Origin: Jimgerdemannia flammicorona
Lineage: Eukaryota; Mucoromycota; Endogonomycetes; Endogonales; Endogonaceae
NCBI GenBank assembly: GCA_003990745.1
Contig: RBNI01002156.1
Span: 1 to 19,458, forward strand
Reading direction: 5' to 3'
DNA length: 19,458 nt
Part shown: positions 16,781 to 19,458 of the stretch, piece by piece
Numbering within the stretch: the stretch's first letter is position 1
How the letters are laid out: every line of letters starts with the position of its first letter
The notes under the pieces: model-generated
Told to the model about the DNA's origin: nothing
The model's input: only the letters and a program-made list of their open reading frames with translations
Databases searched by the model: none
Position numbers and translations under genes: made by a program

Positions 16781-19346
16781 TCATGACCTGCTCATAAGAC
16801 CCATTCCTTCAGTGCATAGCTTGAACTTCGGCTTTGGAAGGACTTTTGTAAGTGAATCGGCAATTATATACTCCATGGAGATATATTCCAAGTATATACT
16901 CTCATACTCTATGTATTCTCAAATGAAATGATGAAGTATATTGATATGTTTCATTCTGCTGTAGTGTATCAGATTCTTGGTAAGTGCTATTGTTGATGAT
17001 ATTGCTACAGAACTTTGCTTTTATGTTTGCTATAAAATAATAGACTCTTTATCTTCATTTACACTAATGTGAAAGAGATATCCAGTCATAGACTGGTGAT
17101 CATCTAAGTCTCTGGCCCAATTGGTATCATACATGCCAGATAACCAGATGCTGTTGCTATTGCTATTGCTGTTGCTCTTACTGATATTTCTACTCAATCC
17201 AATATCACCACTCAATATAAGTATATAGTATAATGATCCCTTTAGGTATCTGAAAATCCTTTTGATTGCCATCTAATGCAAATTATCATAGTATGAGCAA
17301 TATTGTGCTACCTTATTAATGGCATAGGATAGGTCGGGCCTTGTTTCAATCATTAGATATATGAGGGAACTGATGGCTTGATGATAGAGAATATTGTTGG
17401 CAGGTTTGAGCATAGTGTCAGACTTCCTTAACTTCATGGAAGTTTCCATCAGAGTGCCAATGGGCTTACATTCACTCATATTGAATCTTTTGAGGATGGC
17501 TTTGGTGTATATTTCCTATGAGAGGTATATGGCACATACACTTCTATGTATTATGTGTAATCGATATTCCCAAAAGGAAGAATACATTGCCCATATCGGT
17601 CATCTTGAATTCTCAGCATAGGATTTCCTTTACTCCATTGAGCCTATTATTGCTGATAATGATGATAATATCATCTACACATATGCCAATGAATACTATG
17701 CCATTATTATAATATCAGATATATATGCAATTATCTGCTTTACAATATATGAACTCATTATTAAGGAGATATTCATCAATCCTTTTATTCCATAATCATG
17801 CTACTTGTTTGATGCCATATAGTCCTTTACATAATTTGCATACAAATTCTTTGTCATTTTTATATCCTTGCAGTTGACAGACATATAGTTTAGTGTCTAT
17901 ATCACTATTTAGGAATGCCATCTTCACATCCATTTGATGGATTTCCAGGTCATATAGCACACCAATCATAAGGAATATTCTAAGCAAAGTAAGCTTGAAT
18001 ACAAGCAAAAATGTTTCATCATAGTCTACATTGTAATCCTGCAAATAACTCTTGGCTACAAAATGAGCTTTATATTACTCTAAATTTCCTTTGGTATTGT
18101 ACTTTATTCTATACACCCATTTGGATCATATTGCTTGATAGTTTGGTGGAAGAGGTACCAAGTCCCAGGTACTGTTCTTGATAAGCAAATCATATTCCTC
18201 ATCCATCATATGTTCTCATTTCTTGCTGTCTGAGCATTATATAGCCTCATTGTATGTGAATGGCTTGCCAGATGTCACAATGTACATGTATTCATATGTG
18301 TCAGCATAGCTCACATAATCCTTACATTGCCATCTGGGGCTTCTTAGTACATCTCAATAACTCCCTAAGTCAGAACATGTCTTGTTCCTGTGCTTATACT
18401 TTGGCTTTTGTTTGCTCTTATCTTTGATTTCCTCATCACCAGAGGATTCACCATCATCTTTGATCTCCATTACTTCTGGTTCTTCAGGTAACATTGGCTC
18501 AAGCTCATACAGCAGTTGATAATAATTTTGATTTGTCGCTGGAATCATTGGAGATGTTGGTGGCAGTTGCACTGACTAGAATATAGAGGTCTTAACCTGT
18601 ACTTTCACGTATTCCAAATCTCCCTTTTCTCAGAACTGTATGTCATGTGAGATTACCATACATCTTGTATGCAGATTCCAGAGCCTATACAATTTTCTGC
18701 TATATCCTAGAAGAATGTGCTTGCTCATCTTTAGCTCAAATTTATGCTGGTTAACATTGCTTTTGTCAAGGACATATACCTCACAACTGAAGATCCATAG
18801 ATGGGATATGTCCAGCTTTGTTCCACTCCATAATTCCTCAGGAGTCCAATCAGCATCCCTGGAATACTTATTGCTGGAGTTCTTACTTAGCAATCAAGAT
18901 ACATACTAGTTGCAGATGTATACTGCTATATTCACAGCTTCTACCCAATAGGAGTATCCCAATCTGGCTGCATTAATTATCATACATACCATTTCTATGA
19001 CTGTATGATTAAATTGCTCAGCCACACCATTCTGCTGAGGTATATAGAGAGCTGTTGTCTGATAGCATATGCTGTGTCTCATCAGGAATTGCCTAAATTG
19101 GCTATTCACATACTCTCAACCATTGTTTGAGCATATAGCGTATATTCTACATCCTGTTTCATTCTTGGTGATCACTTTGAATTCTTTGAATTTCTCCAAG
19201 GCTTCACTCTTCGTCAATAGAAGGTACACATATGCCTTATACATATTATCATTGATAAATGTGAGGAAATATTTCTTATCAGAGTGTGACAGGGTTTGTA
19301 TTGGGCCATATCTCTTAGATGGTATTGCAGCCAAATTCAGCTGCAA
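16781..19346 (-). pseudogene. Copia pol pseudogene (integrase-RT-RNase H)
   Basis: Integrase comes first: KKYFLTFI, KAYVYLL, TKSEALEKFKEFK (19180-19300), then FRQFLMRH, YIPQQNGVAEQFNHTVIEM (18980-19100), and the C-terminal PEELWSGTKLDISHLWIF and HILLGYSRK (18690-18850). An acidic linker covers 18354-18572. The reverse transcriptase starts DEEYDLLIKNSTWDLVPLPP (near 18150-18210), then YDETFLLVFKLTLLRIF, LEIHQMDVKMAFLNSDIDTK (17870-18020), LCKGLYGIKQ, and motif C as CVDD (near 17667-17681), where YVDD is usual. It then gives MSECKPIGTLMETSMKLRKS and the RNase H region (AIKRIFRYLKG, NWARDLDDHQSMTGYLF, then KQSSVA and the terminal IADSLTK). It ends at TGA 16781-16783. Several TAG/TAA stops replace Trp, Arg or Gln, such as the one just before AIKRIF. 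A frameshift lies at about 17520-17570. The 5' end is missing. The gene is inactive but much better preserved than the Gypsy pols. Confidence 0.87.
17151..17176 (-). repeat. Short trinucleotide-like repeat in Copia RNase H
   Basis: CTGTTGCTATTGCTATTGCT and its continuation form a 6-bp-period repeat, read on the minus strand as alternating Ser and Asn (SNSNSNSNS). It lies between the RYLKG segment and the GMYDTNWARD segment, in a loop that varies in length in the family, so it is probably a tolerated slippage expansion. Confidence 0.7.
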
Positions 19347-19350
19347 AAAA

Positions 19351-19458
19351 TAACTATATCTAAAATTTTATAAAAATAAAAAGAAATCATAAAAAATTAT
19401 TTTACTAAAAAAAAAAAAATTTTTTTACTAGCTTTCATAGATTTTCTTCAATTTTTTT
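19351..19458. other. Homopolymer-rich AT block
   Basis: More than 80% A+T, with A13 followed by T7 near 19408-19427 and repeated TTTTACTA on both sides. No Copia coding similarity can be followed into it, although gag and protease sequence would be expected in this direction. It may be an insertion, a truncation point or simple-sequence decay. Confidence 0.5.

Larger units (their letters stand above)
16346..19350 (-). mobile_element. Ty1/Copia LTR retrotransposon, 3' part with LTR
   Basis: Read right to left, this holds integrase, reverse transcriptase and RNase H in Copia order, then a short untranslated region and a 150-bp LTR. It interrupts the integrase of the chromodomain Gypsy at 16345/16346. 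The 5-bp GTAAT (16341-16345) next to the LTR is the expected target duplication, whose partner would lie outside the window. Gag, protease and the 5' LTR are not in view. Coding similarity stops at about 19346, which may be a truncation or another insertion. It carries fewer stops than the Gypsies and is probably younger than the one it interrupts. Confidence 0.87.

Noticed and set aside
17394..17712. + strand frames of 64-75 codons
   Set aside because: They are antisense to the Copia RT/RNase H junction, which matches the family well.
1..19458. CRISPR array, tRNA, rRNA or bacterial operon structure
   Set aside because: No regularly spaced direct repeats, no cloverleaf-like B-box sequence and no ribosomal segments were seen. 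The element types are eukaryotic.

Overview
This window is an AT-rich, gene-free block of transposable elements. It most likely comes from a filamentous ascomycete (Pezizomycotina). The inference rests on a LINE resembling the fungal Tad1 group, two kinds of Ty3/Gypsy element and a Ty1/Copia element, nearly all decayed by C-to-T and G-to-A changes like those left by repeat-induced point mutation (RIP): CpG almost gone, TpA in excess, and Trp, Gln and Arg codons turned into stops at conserved positions. I see no host gene, rRNA, tRNA or CRISPR array. The long proline/serine-rich open frames on the + strand at 39-875 and 10767-12498 are antisense shadows of LINE ORF1.

Layout. 1-971: 5' part of a LINE (copy A, minus strand), with ORF1 open and CpG-rich to the window edge. 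1004-2098: LTR graveyard, in which a + strand solo LTR (1130-1554) splits an inverted relative. 2099-14672: a + strand Ty3/Gypsy element with both LTRs, about 6.7 kb once its insert is discounted. It is interrupted inside the integrase by a near-full-length minus-strand LINE (copy B, 7030-12864) flanked by a 14-15 bp target-site duplication. 14673-15330: AT-rich, unassigned. 15330-16340: minus-strand remnant of a second, chromodomain-bearing Gypsy (integrase end plus chromodomain). Its chromodomain is split by a 137-bp element with hAT-like terminal inverted repeats and an 8-bp duplication (15538-15674). 16346 to about 19350: minus-strand Ty1/Copia element with a 150-bp LTR, inserted into the integrase of that second Gypsy. 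19351-19458: homopolymer-rich AT block.

None of these genes form an operon or pathway. They are nested parasites, and the nesting gives a relative order: Gypsy before LINE copy B; chromodomain Gypsy before Copia and before the hAT-like element; inverted LTR before the solo LTR. Decay roughly follows this order. The Gypsies have many stops and lost catalytic or ligand residues. The Copia and LINE copy B have scattered stops. The visible half of LINE copy A has none.

No new multi-gene system is apparent. The most notable points are the hAT-like miniature element within a chromodomain, the exact LINE-in-Gypsy nest, and an aligned LINE comparison in which all nine CpGs of one copy are TpG or CpA in the other. 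All calls are by eye from translation and motif recognition; no database search was run.
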